From NCBI RefSeq assembly GCF_051014685.1, contig NC_135060.1, positions 8,060,001-8,124,000 of the forward strand: a stretch of 64,000 nucleotides of DNA, in the 5' to 3' direction. Origin of the DNA: Ptiloglossa arizonensis. Lineage: Eukaryota > Arthropoda > Insecta > Hymenoptera > Colletidae. Shown piece by piece: positions 44,291 through 55,879 of the stretch (within the stretch, counting starts at the first letter, position 1; the number at the start of each line of letters is the position of its first letter). Under the pieces are notes generated by a model, which did not search any database, had not been told where the DNA came from, and worked only from the letters and a program-made list of their open reading frames with translations. A program made the position numbers and the translations under genes.

Positions 44291-46956
44291 ATCGCGATCA
44301 AGATAGAAAGGACACGCTTTTTCGCGGGATTTTTTTTCTCAAAAACGGTCCATGCTACTCTTTTCAAACTTTGCACAATTGTTTGCACGTGTCTCGAGAA
44401 CACGTGTGTTATTTTTCGGAAAGAAGGATCAATTTACCGATACAATATTCCAAGAGAAAAGACACGGGGTCACTGTGTCCAGGATTTTTACATTTGAGAG
44501 TATTTTCTCGGTACAAGTGGACGAGTATTGAAAATTGTTCAAACGACGCTTGTTTAAAGATAATGTAAATACACTTTTTAAATTGAAAATAGTACAGATG
44601 TCACGTTGGTTATGAACACGTTTACGTTTACGCGCACACCGAATTTTTCAGAGGAGTTTTCAGAACCGTCACCGTTCGTGTAAACAGCTTTATATTACGC
44701 GCTAATCTTCGCGACTGAAACTCAACGATTAAATTTAACGACATTACGGTCGTCGTTAACGCGAATAAGTATATCGGAGGATAAACTGTATCGTGTTTGC
44801 GTTGACGGTGATTGCGCTGCAAAGACAGCCTTGTGTTCCAATCTCTGCTCTCTGATCGAACGACGAGAAGATTCAGGCTCGATTTTAATTCGAATCTAAC
44901 GAGCGAAGAGCGTCGATTTTTTTTACAAAAATTATTCGTCGAAATTGTTTCTCGCGTGCACTCGACTCTCTTCAATTTTTACGCTACATCGTTAAAATTT
45001 TTAGGGTTCGTTAAAGTTAGAGAAGTATGATGCAAAATCTACCCTCAACCCAAAAAGAAAAAAAAAGAAATCTTTAAATAGAGCAAAAATGAATATTACT
45101 TCTATGTTTCTCTTTGACAAATAACATATCTTCTCTTTTCTTACACCTAGAAGTGTCTTTGTTCAAAGATAGACAAAATTAGCAAACTTTTCCTTCAAGC
45201 AGAGGAAATTTCTTAAAAAAGAAAGTTAAAGCAAATCTTAGCGAATCGTAGAATCTTTCTATCGTTAAATCGTAGACGAAGAATTGCAGCGCCAGTTATT
45301 ATCGATTAAAACGTTCGAGAATGGAAACGACGAGACGCAACAGTATTGTTGTTGTTATTATAATGGCTTTATCGCGCAAATTGGAAGAAAGAGTGCAATG
45401 TCGCGGCAGCGGAATAACTGCACAATTACGCAAAGGCACGGTGCAGTCAAAGGATGCTTTTAAAACCTACCCTTAAAGTTATTGCACGAACAAAACCGAG
45501 CTGGATGAAAGAACTAGGCAAAATTAGACGAAGTGCCGATGGATAAAAGATTCGGTGGCTCGTTTAAATTCACAGTGGGTCGGAAGAGTGCGCGTTTACA
45601 AAAAAAAAAGAAAGAAAAAAATGAAAGAATTCCAATTGAGGGAGAACATATTTATCGGAGAACGAGTTTCTGAATTTAATTGCACGACGACACCGTGCAA
45701 AAAGAGACGATTGTAAACGGGTGGAGTGAACTTTGGTAAACCGATATCAGAGGTTAGCACGGATCAGGTTAAAGAGATTAGGAGAGTTAATTTTATTTTT
45801 ATCCGATGATTCGTTCGTTAATGACCTTGACCGTGCGCCTATTTTAAGAAAAGGATAAATTCGTGCGTAGATCAAAGAACGTACTGTACGATATTCTTTA
45901 AAGTTACGGAAAGTTTATTTTTGTATCGGTTTTGTGTATTATTTTTACTCAATTTTCGTCTACAACGTTCACGGTACATTGTACAAAGCTTGAAAATAGT
46001 TACCATTCTACCGATTTTGTTAAAATTTCAGTATCCAACATCGGGCCAATAAATGGATACGTTCAAGTGAATAAATATAATAATGTTTACATAAGTTTCT
46101 GCAAAGTGTACCCTAAAAATCGAAGAATTTAGTTTACTCTAGACTACCCAAAGTATCGTTTCTTACATATTACACTTGAAAATCCGTAGAGAGTCTAGTT
46201 CGAGACGTTTAAAAACAAAATCACGCGTAAGTGGCACACAAGTCGTTTGTAGTTAAAGAAAATTTCTACAAGAGTGAATATGTTCTCAGTCGTGGAGAAG
46301 AGGACACCACCCCCTAATGAGATCATTTTCTGAACCTTGCGACATACTGTTGCGTCTCGTTTCAATTCTCGACGTTTTAATCGATAATAACTGTCGCTGC
46401 AATTCTTCGTCAACGATTTAACGATAAAAGAATCGTACGATTCCCTAACATTTGCCATTATAAAATTTCCTTTCCTTGAAGGAAAAGTTTTCTAATTTTG
46501 TCTACTTTCGATCGCATCGATTCGTTCGATCGATTACTTTCTATCAACAGTCGCGCGGAGTCGAAAACGAGGTCGTACGAATCAGTAAAATTTGTTCGTG
46601 CTTTTCGATCTCGAGCTTATGCTTGCGATACTAATTGCAAACACACTTGGAAACACACGTCGCGATACCAATGTTCGCAGGAAGCAGAGAATCGACCGTT
46701 CGAGATCGCTTCGCTTTCCGAAACGATCTCACGACGAACAATGCGCGTCTATAATAATCGAGAATTAATTTCCAAAGGAAACTTTAACCGTAATGACGTT
46801 AACCGGGTAAAAGCGGCGTATTCGCGGGAATCCGATCGAGTATAGCGATAAAGACGTATCCTGGCGATTAATTGAGAGAAAAGTGGAGTATCGAAAGAAA
46901 GTGGCCGAGAGAAGAGAAACCGCGATCGTTAAGCGTCATAAGTAAACAATTCTCAC
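44291..46956. other. Unique sequence
   Basis: 44291-45100 and 45600-46480 are AT-rich with A-tracts near 45056 and 45600. 45280-45560 is a regulatory-looking, non-coding block (GGCTTTATCGCGCAAATTGG, GCACAATTACGCAAAGGCAC). The 46498-46845 plus frame has no recognisable domain. Confidence 0.35.
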
Positions 46957-47050
46957 CTAGTTGGCGGTGGGTAACCGTCTGGCCGCTCTCGAACGAAATC
47001 TCGACCTTCTCGGTACCGTTGATCGAGAATCGACTCGTTAACGGCTTGAA
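46957..47050 (-). CDS. Candidate coding exon (chain exon 3), unknown protein
   Basis: The minus strand reads GGTCTCGCAG|TTCAAGCC, 94 bases, then CCAACTAG|GTGAGAATTG, a good donor. Two frames are fully open. One (phase 1 in, phase 2 out) reads AVNESILDQRYREGRDFV and then RERPDGYPPPT. The other reads SRFSINGTEKVEISFESGQT and has 23 of 31 codons ending in G or C. The first fits the neighbouring exons' phases, the second has the more coding-like third positions. The acceptor pyrimidine tract is weak. Identity unknown. Confidence 0.38.
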
Positions 47051-47128
47051 CTGCGAGACCGATTTACGTTTACCTACTTGTTCGCGCCGCGCGACACGCT
47101 CGATTGGTCTTTGGACTTCTGTCGAACG

Positions 47129-47545
47129 TTTCTGCTCCGAATGCTTTTATTTTATTTACAAACGTAACCGAAAAGAATACACTCTTAATGTAAGATTTTG
47201 GAAGAAATGAATTATCCACATTATGGATATGAAAGTTTCTGCTCCGAATGCTCCTATTTTATTTACAAACGTAACCAGAAAGAATACACTCTTAACGTAA
47301 GATTTTGGAAGAAATGAATTATCCACATTACCGATACGAAAGTTTCTGCTCCTATTTTATTTACAAACCTAACCGAAAAGATTACACTCTCAACGTAAGA
47401 TTTTGGAAGAAATGAATTATCCACATTACCGATACGAAAGTTTCTGCTCCGAACGCTTTTATTTTATTACAAACCTAACCGAAAAGAATACACTCAACGT
47501 AAGATTTTGGAAAAAATGAATTCTCCACATTACCGATACGAAAGA
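47129..47545 (+). repeat. Tandem array, about 105 bp unit x 4
   Basis: TTCTGCTCCGAATGCTTTTA recurs at about 47129, 47233, 47344 (shortened) and 47443. Units share TTATTTACAAACGTAACCGA, GTAAGATTTTGGAAGAAATG and AATTATCCACATTA. Confidence 0.92.
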
Positions 47546-48149
47546 CACTAACCATTTACTAATATTGAAACAAGTTTCAAACACTGCGTTAAAAATTACG
47601 AGTAAAAGGTAGGAAAGTATCCGAAGTCGGACAATTTTGTAAGAAATGTTACGGAAATGATGTGAAAGAACAATTTATAGAAAAAATTGCAGAAATTGCG
47701 CTATAGATTCTACTCTGAATATTCGTTCACAGTTTTCCGGTTTTCGTTGCCGGAGAATATTTGTTTTTAATATCGAGACACTATTTCTTACATTTTGTAT
47801 CCTCGTGACCCTTCAAAGGGCAATGGTTCAGAGTTCCGAATCATCGTTTTCATCTTGCAACGATATCTCGTTTACGAGTACGTATTCGCGAGTTCTTTGT
47901 TTTGAAAGCTTTGTAGATTAATGGCAAAATTGAGTCACGAAGTAGATCGTTGATTATTCTCGATCGAGACGCGCACAGTATCGTCATCGTGCGCGTTATC
48001 GTTGCCGAGACAGAGTCCGGTGATTTCGATACGGTACACGAGCGGGTTAACGCGTTAACGCGTCGATCGATGTGGACCAAAGCGGCGAACCGAAGTCTAG
48101 GCCCGCGGGTTGCGCAATCGGCTCGTTAAATGCACGATGTAGGCCTCAG
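47546..48149. other. Unique sequence
   Basis: AT-rich to 47830, then CpG-rich. No gene recognised. Confidence 0.4.
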
Positions 48150-48990
48150 CGACGTGCCAGGAACGAAAATAGAAATGGCGGCCGAAAATCGCTAGTAGTT
48201 ACTTCCCTGAACGATTCAACCGAGATGAAATCAGGGCCGAGTCGATCGTCGAGGCCATTCTTGCGATTTCTTTCCGAACGAACCAACGATCTAGGTGCTG
48301 TTCTAGGGACGAAGATAGAAATGGCGACCGAAGATCAAAATGGCGGTCGAAAATGGCTGGTATTTTCTTGAGAGATTCAACCGAGCTGAAGTCAAGGAAC
48401 AGTTGATCGTCGAGGCCATTCTAGCGATTTTTCTCCAATTTCTTTCCGAACGAACCAACGATCTAGGTGGTGTTCTAAGGACGAAGATAGAAATGGCGAC
48501 CGAAAATAGAAATGGCAGTCGAAGATAGAAATGGCGGTCGAAAATGGCTAGTACTTTCTTGAAAGATTCAACCGAGCTGAAGTCAAGGCACAGTCGATCG
48601 TCGAGGCCATTCTTCCGATTTTTCTCCAATTTCTTTCCGAACGAACCAACGATCTAGGTGGTGTTCTAGGGACGAAGATAGAAATGGCGACCGAAAATAG
48701 AAATGGCGGTCGAAGATAGAAATGGCGGTCGAAAATGGCTGATACTTTCTTGAAAGATTCAACCGAGCTAAAGTCAAGGTACAGTCGATCATCGAAGCCA
48801 TTCTTCCGATTTCTTTCCGAACGAACCAACGATCTAGGAAGTGTTCTAGGAACAAAGATACAAATGGCGACCGAAAATAGAAATGGCATTCGAAAATGGC
48901 TAATACTTCCCTGAAAGTTTCAACCGAGCTAAGGCACAGTTGATCTCCGAGGCCATTGTTGCGATTTTTCTCCAATTTTTTTACAAACGA
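48150..48990 (+). repeat. Tandem array, about 180 bp unit x 5, rich in ATGGC cores
   Basis: TTTCCGAACGAACCAACGAT recurs at 48271, 48443, 48634 and 48813. Inside each unit a smaller word AGAAATGGCGGTCGAAGAT repeats two to three times. About fifteen ATGGC on the plus strand and five GCCAT per-unit words give some twenty YY1/Pho-type cores in 840 bp. Minus frames of 108-130 codons repeat a hydrophobic FLFSVAISIFV stretch but are broken in every copy, so I do not call a gene. Confidence 0.9.
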
Positions 48991-48995
48991 TCTAA

Positions 48996-49655
48996 ATGGT
49001 GTTCTCGAGGTTACGTGAAATTCCCACGGAACTTAGAGCCACGCTTCCTTGTTACGATGACAGTGGAAGAGAACGTTGGAAGAAAGGGAAAGTTCACATG
49101 GTAAATCGTAGAAACGAGACCTATCTATTCCTGACTTCTCGAAACCGATTTGCACGAATTACAAAAATTCCTTGCCTCTCTGATACTTATCGAAGAAATT
49201 TGAAATCCGTTCAAGACTCGTATATGAACAATGACTCGTAAATGTATAAACGAAGGACGTTATGTCCTCTGGACGTTACACGTTCCAGCTACTTTACGAT
49301 GTTAAAGTGAATTTAATTATGCACGAGCCTTGACTACGTACTCGCGATAAAGGGACAGCGGTTAACGCCACGGTGACTAGGCAAAGTTGAACTTGTCGAG
49401 AGAAGGAGGACACTGGTTCAGGACGGGGCTTGTAGCACTTTCGTGGCTGTATTTTTTAGGTCACCTATCGAGGACATCGACTGGAGTTTCCATCCGAGTG
49501 TTTCTAGGTGTGTACGGGTTATTGCGTTATCCTAATCGAAAACGAAGCAATCATTCGACGATCGTGGCGCACAATGCGCGTCTACTTCACCGTAAGTGTT
49601 TAGATAAATGCAACAATGACTTGATCAGTGCCACGTGTTGACAACGAACTGCCTA
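48996..49655. other. Unique sequence with short plus frames
   Basis: 48996-49241 begins ATGGTGTTCTCGAGGTTACG inside the last array copy and reads a Lys/Arg-rich peptide with a possible donor TTCACATG|GTAAATC. 49387-49641 contains a possible donor CTTCACC|GTAAGTG. Neither product is recognised. Confidence 0.25.
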
Positions 49656-49859
49656 TGTTGGATTTTGATGACTGTGTTCGTTTTGACAAAAAGGGTCGTC
49701 AACGGTTTGGTTGACCCTTTCTTTTTCACTTTTCTCGACAGAGAGTCGAGAAAAGACACTCTTCGTCGTTCGTATCAGATTAAGTCTCTATATCGCTGAA
49801 TACGCGAGATCTCTGTGTATTACAATAAACCAGATACTATAATCCGAAGTTTTACAACA
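49656..49859 (+). mobile_element. LTR-like segment, TGTTG...CAACA
   Basis: 204 bp starting TGTTGGATTTTGATGACTGT and ending CCGAAGTTTTACAACA, so with short TGTTG/CAACA inverted termini. It contains two tandem hairpins (49690-49754), a CTCTATATCG TATA-like box at 49786 and AATAAA at 49824, in the order expected for U3-R-U5. No matching target-site duplication (GCCTA left, GTAAA right), standard primer-binding site or pol ORF is visible, so it may be a truncated element or coincidence. Confidence 0.28.
49690..49754 (+). other. Two adjacent hairpins
   Basis: AAAGGGTC...AAC pairs with GTTGACCCTTT (49690-49720, one 3-base bulge). TTTTCTCGAC and GTCGAGAAAA (49730-49754) form a perfect 10-bp stem with a 5-base loop. 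Only about 9 bases separate them. Confidence 0.6.
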
Positions 49860-50322
49860 GTAAAGTTTCGTGGAGGATCGAGGCGGACCTGGTTCCTCGA
49901 TGATTAATTTTTGAATCGACAAATGGACCGTGTCGGTTAGAAATAACATCTAGTAGCGAAACGTTCGTAGCAATCTGTCGCAGTGACGCGAAAGTATCGC
50001 GGTAGCGAAACAAATTAGCGAACGAACCGGCGCGCAGTATGTCAGCTGTGAACGATGAGTGCTCGGGAACGGAGTAGGGGAGACGGAGCGCCTGTTTAGG
50101 TTTAGGATATTTACGCGTAGCGGATCGTATGGCCTAGGTGTGAATGGCAAGTGTTTGGGACGTAGAACGGAATATATTGATCGGTCGTTTAAACCGGAGT
50201 TGCCAACGATGCGCGCGAGGGAACGAATTCTCGGAATGCACGTGGAGCTTTTAGGTGCAACGAGTGTACGGTATGCGTGCGACTCGAGGTGTGTTGTGCG
50301 AACCGAGAAACACGTAGAGTGA
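49860..50322. other. Unique sequence
   Basis: G-rich in places, with an 87-codon plus frame (50059-50322) that is not recognised. Ends at a GA tract. Confidence 0.35.

Positions 50323-50362
<40 letters not shown>
50323..50362. repeat. (GA)n microsatellite
   Basis: About 18 GA units with one AAG interruption. Confidence 0.95.
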
Positions 50363-50364
<2 letters not shown>

Positions 50365-50631
50365 ATAGAGTCAGGGTGAAAGTGTTTCGAAGATAGATTT
50401 AAAGTCAGAGTTTAGGGTATTCTAGTTTCTGGTCAAGTATACGTGCATATTCGATCGTCAAAAGGGTTATCTTTTGGACCTATCGATGAGCCAAACTCTC
50501 TTCGAGAGATTTAAAGTCGTAATTTAATTTATTTCAATTTCTCAAATCGTCAAAAGAGCTCTCTTTAGACTTTGCGATGACCTAAACTCTACGGTGCAAT
50601 AATATTAGAACCCTTATCACCGATTGTAACG

Positions 50632-51000
50632 CTATGCAAGTTATTATTGAGCTATTGTTACGTATTTCGATCGAAAGGACCAAAGCTCGTGTTGTCACCT
50701 TCCACAAAACTGTACAATACACATGTTGTGTAAATAGTTATTACACGGTCATCGTTGTTGCGTAATTACTTATTATACGACTATCGTATTTGCGTATTTA
50801 AGTAGACCAAAGCTCATAGTTTTCAGTCATAAAGCTGTACAAGTTATTACAGAGCCATTGTTACGCACTTTAATCGAAAGGACCAAAGCTCGTGTTGTCA
50901 CCTTCGACAAAACTGTACAATACACATGTTGTGTAAATAGTTATTACACGGTCATCGTTGTTGCGTAATTACTTATACACGATCGTCGTTGATGCGTACT
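50632..51000 (+). repeat. Direct duplication, about 202 bp x 2
   Basis: Copies share CGAAAGGACCAAAGCTCGTG, GACAAAACTGTACAATACAC and GTAAATAGTTATTACACGGT. They are nearly identical over about 110 bp. Confidence 0.92.
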
Positions 51001-51831
51001 TCGACTAAACAGACCAAACCCTATTGTTCCATCAAACTCAATTACCCACCCAAGGCTAGATTTCCGTGGTTGTAAATTACGCTCGGCTGGACTTTTACTG
51101 TTACATCATGCCAGCCTGTGGCTCTTTTTAGGAGACATAGAACTGGTGCCAGCGAATTTTCACGAGACAAAAGTTAGAGGGGAGAAGGAGGTTAGCCAAA
51201 TGGCGAGGACAACCCTAAGTGGCCTTGAGAGCTCGGTCGATATTCTTTTGGCTACGGTCAATGTTTGCTGTTTCGTGGATGTTTCTCCTCGGTATAAATG
51301 TTTCGAATGAACGATACAAGCGTCAGAAATTATAGGAATTCCGTACCTCGTGTAAGATACTGTTTCTTAGCGAGCAGTCGCACGAAAATCGACCCTAAAC
51401 ACTGGAACAAAAAACTGAGATCAAGATCCTCGTACGTAGAGGGTTAAACTCGATGATAAACATTTTACACGGAGGGTTTGGAGCAAATGCCATGGGGTCT
51501 GACACAGTTTTTTTTATCAGAAAGCACCCTTGGCTTCTTCACTGGCAGACCTTCCGAGAACATCGTTTGGGCAACACAGCCACTTGTCATTCACAACTTT
51601 CGCTCGCTTCTTTCGTGTAAACATTCCCGTGACGACTGAACGTGGTCACCAGCTGTCGACCGCCAAAGGTCGATGTTTAGACTCGCTCACCCTCTGTTCA
51701 GACATCGTTCAAATCTCTATCGTACTCCAAAGCAAAGTGAATAAGCTAATTACACTCGACGATACCAACAGTCCGTGACGATACCGACAAACCTCGATCG
51801 AGGGACTCGAAACTGTAGGATGTTCCCATCC
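51001..51831. other. Unique sequence
   Basis: Less CpG-dense than the surroundings. An acceptor-like GTTTTTTTTATCAG at 51508-51521 precedes an 82-codon frame (51530-51778) and a second frame, LGFFTGRPSENIVWATQPLV. Neither is recognised and no donor stands out. Confidence 0.3.
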
Positions 51832-52430
51832 ATACCTCGTTAACTCGTCAAGAACGATATCTGTGCACTCTTATGGGATTTTAACGTTTCTCGGACTAGT
51901 TCTCGAGCTGTGTGTTCATGCTAAAGAAATTTTACACGTATCAAAATGTACTTTACCGGATTATCGACGTAAAAGATTCATGTTCTTTCGTTATTAACCG
52001 CCTTCGTAAATTAAATATACATATATGAAACTTAATCTACCCATCTATCCTTTATAAACTCGTCAAGAACGACGTCTGTGCACCATATGGATTCTTAAAG
52101 TTTCTCTATCTGTACGTTTATGTTAAACTAATTTTACACGTATCAAAATGTACTTTACCGGATCATCGACGTAAAAGATTCATGTTCTTTCGGTATTAAC
52201 CGCTTTCGTAAATTAAATATACATATATGAATTTTAATCTACCCACCGATCCTTTATTAACTCGTCAAGAACGATGTCTGTGCACCGTATGGATTCTTAA
52301 AGTTTCTCGAGCTGTACGTTTACGTTTAACTAATTTTACACGTATCAAAATGTATTTTACAGGATTATCGACGTAAAAGATTGATACTCTTTCGTTATTA
52401 ACCGCTTTCGTAAATTAAATATACGTACGC
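51832..52430 (+). repeat. Tandem array, about 202-215 bp unit x 3
   Basis: AACTCGTCAAGAACGA recurs at 51842, 52057 and 52259. Units share TTTTACACGTATCAAAATGT, ATCGACGTAAAAGATTCATG and CGTAAATTAAATATACATAT. Confidence 0.92.
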
Positions 52431-52499
52431 GATACACGTTGGCTGTACAGTTAGAAGCTTACGCTTATCAGAGGGTCGACCCAGGAATCACGAGCAAAA

Positions 52500-52925
52500 T
52501 TATCTATCCCCCAACAGCTACCACTACCAAGGGATTTGACTCGGAATAACTAATCCTCTCGTCGTGTTCGAATGATCGAGGACAGTTACGGAGGACCCTT
52601 GACTCCGGCAATTGCAAGGAAGTTTTGGGGTCAATTTTCCCGTTGAAGTTTAACATAATTTCATCGGAAACAAGATCCGATTTAGCACCGTAGCACTCAC
52701 AGGTCCAGAAGCTTTACCCTATAAACTAACCGCTCGAGAAATCACAAACTGTGAAAGTATCTACCGAGTCGTTTCATTCGAAACAACTAATCTTCTCGCG
52801 TTCGAATCACCGAAGCAGAGTACCAAGAATCGTATAAATCTCCAACGATTGCAAGAAAGTCTACTCCCGAATGGCTTCGACCACTGTGGTGATTTCACGA
52901 GGAACGAAACACGGTTTGTACAACT
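52500..52925 (+). repeat. Diverged copies of repeat family B
   Basis: TTCGAATGATCGAGGACAGT, CAATTGCAAGGAAGTTTT, GTTGAAGTTTAACATAATTT and TCATCGGAAACAAGATCCGA align in order with the units at 3148-3846. A second, weaker copy follows from about 52790. GAATCTACTCCTCGAGAAAG words near 53020 may be a further remnant. Confidence 0.7.
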
Positions 52926-53984
52926 CCGAGTTGTAAGTTGGAGTTCCAGGTCCAGGTTGTAGCGAGCGTAGACCTGGAGGCTTTCGTCTATGACACCATC
53001 GATCTGGAGACTATCGACTCTGAAAGAATCTACTCCTCGAGAAAGAATCTACCCATCGCAAGGAGTGGACTCCTTGGTACAGAAGACCCTAGAACTCTCT
53101 GACAAACGTAAGAAACATAGTAACGAACCGAAAGATTCTGAGTCATTTTTGGTTGTAAAGTTCAGATTACAATATCTCTATATTATAATATACAGGGATC
53201 TCGCGTATCTAGTAGTACAGTTACTGAACTGAGACAGTCCTTAAAACTGACATCGACATCTGTCACCCTTAAGATCGTTGTTGCATTCGTTAACAGTTTT
53301 TGACATCAAAGACAATACTACCCACATCCCCTGTGACGTACCGTACACAAACACACGGAAATCGGAACTCGTTTATCTGTACCTATACGAAGCAACGAGT
53401 ACACGTAACCAAGACACGTGACCATCACGTATACCTCTCCGTTTGAACGTTCCCGCGTAATCCGGTTCGCGGGTTCGACGATCGATCGGTGTAAAGTGAC
53501 TCGCGAGGGTTGCGCGTGTCACTGCATCCCGTGGGGTTCGGCTCGGTCGATAAAACTACGATAAAGCGCAACACGCGCGCAGCAGCTGCGCGTTCGTCGC
53601 GTACGATCGTGCACGCTGCGCCCGTTTACCCGGCAGCGGTATGGCCCGCGAGCGTGTAATGGAATTAACCGCGAAAAGACCTCGGTCGGTATCTTGGAAG
53701 GCCTCTGGTCTGTCATCCAGACGCGGATCTAATGGTTTTAACCGCGAAACCGTATGCAACGCGCGCGAACGTTGGACACGTGTTATAATACGAAACCGGG
53801 GAGAGCAACAACGATCGAATCCCATTGTACGGTGCATTCTTGTGCAAGTGCAACGCGTTACGCGTCCAGATGATCGATAAGCATCGAGCGAGCGAGCACG
53901 AGCACGCTTCGACGTTATCTCGTCGGTATTTTCTATCCGTTTTCGACGTCAGGACTTCTCCGTTATTTATTTCTACCTTTCCAG
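52926..53984. other. Unique sequence, CpG-rich from 53440
   Basis: 53440-53860 is among the more CpG-dense parts (CGCAACACGCGCGCAGCAGC). Overlapping frames on both strands are CpG-driven. It could be a promoter-like region for the exon that follows, without direct evidence. Confidence 0.3.
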
Positions 53985-54147
53985 GTTTTATCCAACGCGT
54001 AGAAAGTGGATCGCGAATAATCGTGGATACCTCCCGGGCGTTTCGTGGAATCGTAACAGCGAGACGATTACGTCCGGGGAGGCTTCGAGAGATTTTTCTT
54101 TCGGGAACAATGCTCCCCGAGATTTCTCCGGTACGGTTCAAGGCGAG
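53985..54147 (+). CDS. Candidate internal exon, unknown protein
   Basis: A strong acceptor, TTTATTTCTACCTTTCCAG|GTTT, is followed by 163 bases open in two frames and ends at AAGGCGAG|GTATTA. One frame reads QRVESGSRIIVDTSRAFR and later IFLSGTMLPEISPVRFKA. The other reads PTRRKWIANNRGYLPGV and then a Ser/Asn-rich stretch. The minus strand is open too (53713-54141). Acceptor quality is the main support. The product is not recognised. Confidence 0.28.
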
Positions 54148-54604
54148 GTATTACCGAGCTTTTTTCGCTCGTGACCCCCTTTTCCTTGGACGAAATTAGG
54201 GAATCGTGGCACCTCGGGACACCTGAGGTCCTTTCTACCTCCTGGAGCCAAAGAAGAACAAGCTTTTCTGCAGGATAACAATTTCGCGTAACGAGGCCAA
54301 GAGTAAACAATTCTTTCTTCGTGGCGAGTCGAAACGTAATTTCCAATAGGAGGAATTTATTTAGAAATTTAGGGAGAGAAATTTGTTCGATTGGAAAGAA
54401 ACTGGGGGAATACTCGTTGATTGGTCTCGAGGGTTGTCTTTTGTTTAGGTGAAGTTTTGGTCAGGCTTGCAACGAAACGAGACTTTTGATAGTTTTGAAA
54501 TTCTTGAAGCTCGCGATCGTCTGTAACTCGTGGAATTCTTAAGATCGTTAAAGATCTTGCAAGATCATTAAAGTCAGTATGATTCTTTAAAATTCCCCGA
54601 GACG
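54148..54604. other. Unique sequence
   Basis: No gene recognised. The 54369-54647 minus frame enters the transposon-like end and is not a transposase I can recognise. Confidence 0.35.
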
Positions 54605-54815
54605 TCCAATCAATCAAAAAAAAAAGACGAAATGTCTTTCCGAACAACCTGTAATTCTTGCTGCTCCTATATACGAGTAGTTATAATACCATCAAAGTTT
54701 AGAAAAGTGCCGAAATGTACGTAATTCTTGCAAATTAACTTCTTAGAAATTGAGAACTATGTGTATAAACACTTTTTTAAATTTTCACGGTCACTTATAA
54801 CTATTTAGAACCAGT
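54605..54815 (-). mobile_element. Mariner-like non-autonomous copy, inverted (family C)
   Basis: 54652-54814 is the reverse complement of 12561-12719 with modest divergence (inverted it reads AAATAGTTATAAGTGACCGT, AATTTGCAAGAATTACGTAC, GGAGCAGCAAGAATTACAGG). The adjacent end 54626-54650, inverted, is GGTTGTTCGGAAAGACATTT then CGTC. There is no ORF of transposase length. Confidence 0.7.
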
Positions 54816-55879
54816 AAAAAATAATAACTCCTGTACCAGTAGATTCTGAAAGCTCTCCTCTATTATCCAACACTAAACCGAACCCCCTATCGCTTTTTAT
54901 TTTCACTTAATACCTCTGTTTTACAACGAATCTTGGGTTTTTACAACGAATTTTGAGTTTTTGCAAAACTGTGCATTTCTCAAAAACCGAGAAATAAAGT
55001 TTCCATTGGATTCTGAAATTATGTATGAATTCGAGTTCCATGGGGCCCAATCGACGATGATTCGTCGGTTTGATCGGTTTGTTCTGGGTGACATCGGATT
55101 GTAGGATACCTCGACTGTCGATATTTCGTCGAGTTCGAAGTACAAGTATCTACGGTTGGTGTATAAATACGATCCGGATACACGGAGACAGATCGGATGC
55201 TGAGAAGTATTGAACGTAACACACGTATTTTAAATTTGTTTTTTTTTTTCGAACGCGGTGCAAATATTTTTGTTTCGTATTTTCGAGTCGTGTTTGCGTG
55301 GAATCGTTTATTTACCAAGAGCGCTCGGTCGTGCCACTCCTTGCGAGACATCTTGCGTAAGATGTCGAGCAAGGTGTAACAATTATCAGGTGGACAGCTT
55401 TTCCCGGCTCGTTGAACGATTCGGTTACGAGATTCGTATCCTTTGATAAAAATTGATTATTCATCGATTGGATCTCGACTCTGTTGGAACGATCCAAGTG
55501 TACCGTGTGATCCATGTAAAGAGGTTGCCAGGTGGTTTCTTGGAAATTAACGAAGATTTAACGAAGATTTAACGAAGAATTGACATTCGATTAAAAAAAG
55601 AAACCGAAGTTCATTGGTTTTGTTAGTTTCTGAGTAAGTTGGTAACGCGTTGTAGGGATCACCTTGTATATAATGCTGTTTTTAGGTGGCTTCGAGTTTC
55701 AAATTGATGGAAGACAAATGTCATTTGATAACTTTCTCATCTCGAATCCTGAGTGTTCACAAAAATGTGTATTTTTCAATAATCGAGGGCGATAGAACAA
55801 TTCTGCTTCCGACCGGTACATTCAATACTACGAATAGTATAAGAATCACCCAATGGAAGCAGAAAGTTGCTATTTGTCA
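54816..55879. other. Unique sequence
   Basis: Overlapping frames at 55019-55515 minus and 55197-55446 plus, unrecognised. Small duplications such as TTAACGAAGATTTAACGAAG near 55552 occur. Confidence 0.35.

Noticed and set aside
48303..48975. 108-130 codon minus frames repeating a hydrophobic segment
   Set aside because: Each frame is broken in every copy of the 180-bp array; the hydrophobic stretch is the complement of the ATGGCG words.
53468..53490. tRNA B-box-like GGTTCGA words here and near 413, 2019, 17684 and 61631
   Set aside because: None ends in the required CC at the right spacing, and no A-box or cloverleaf can be drawn around them.
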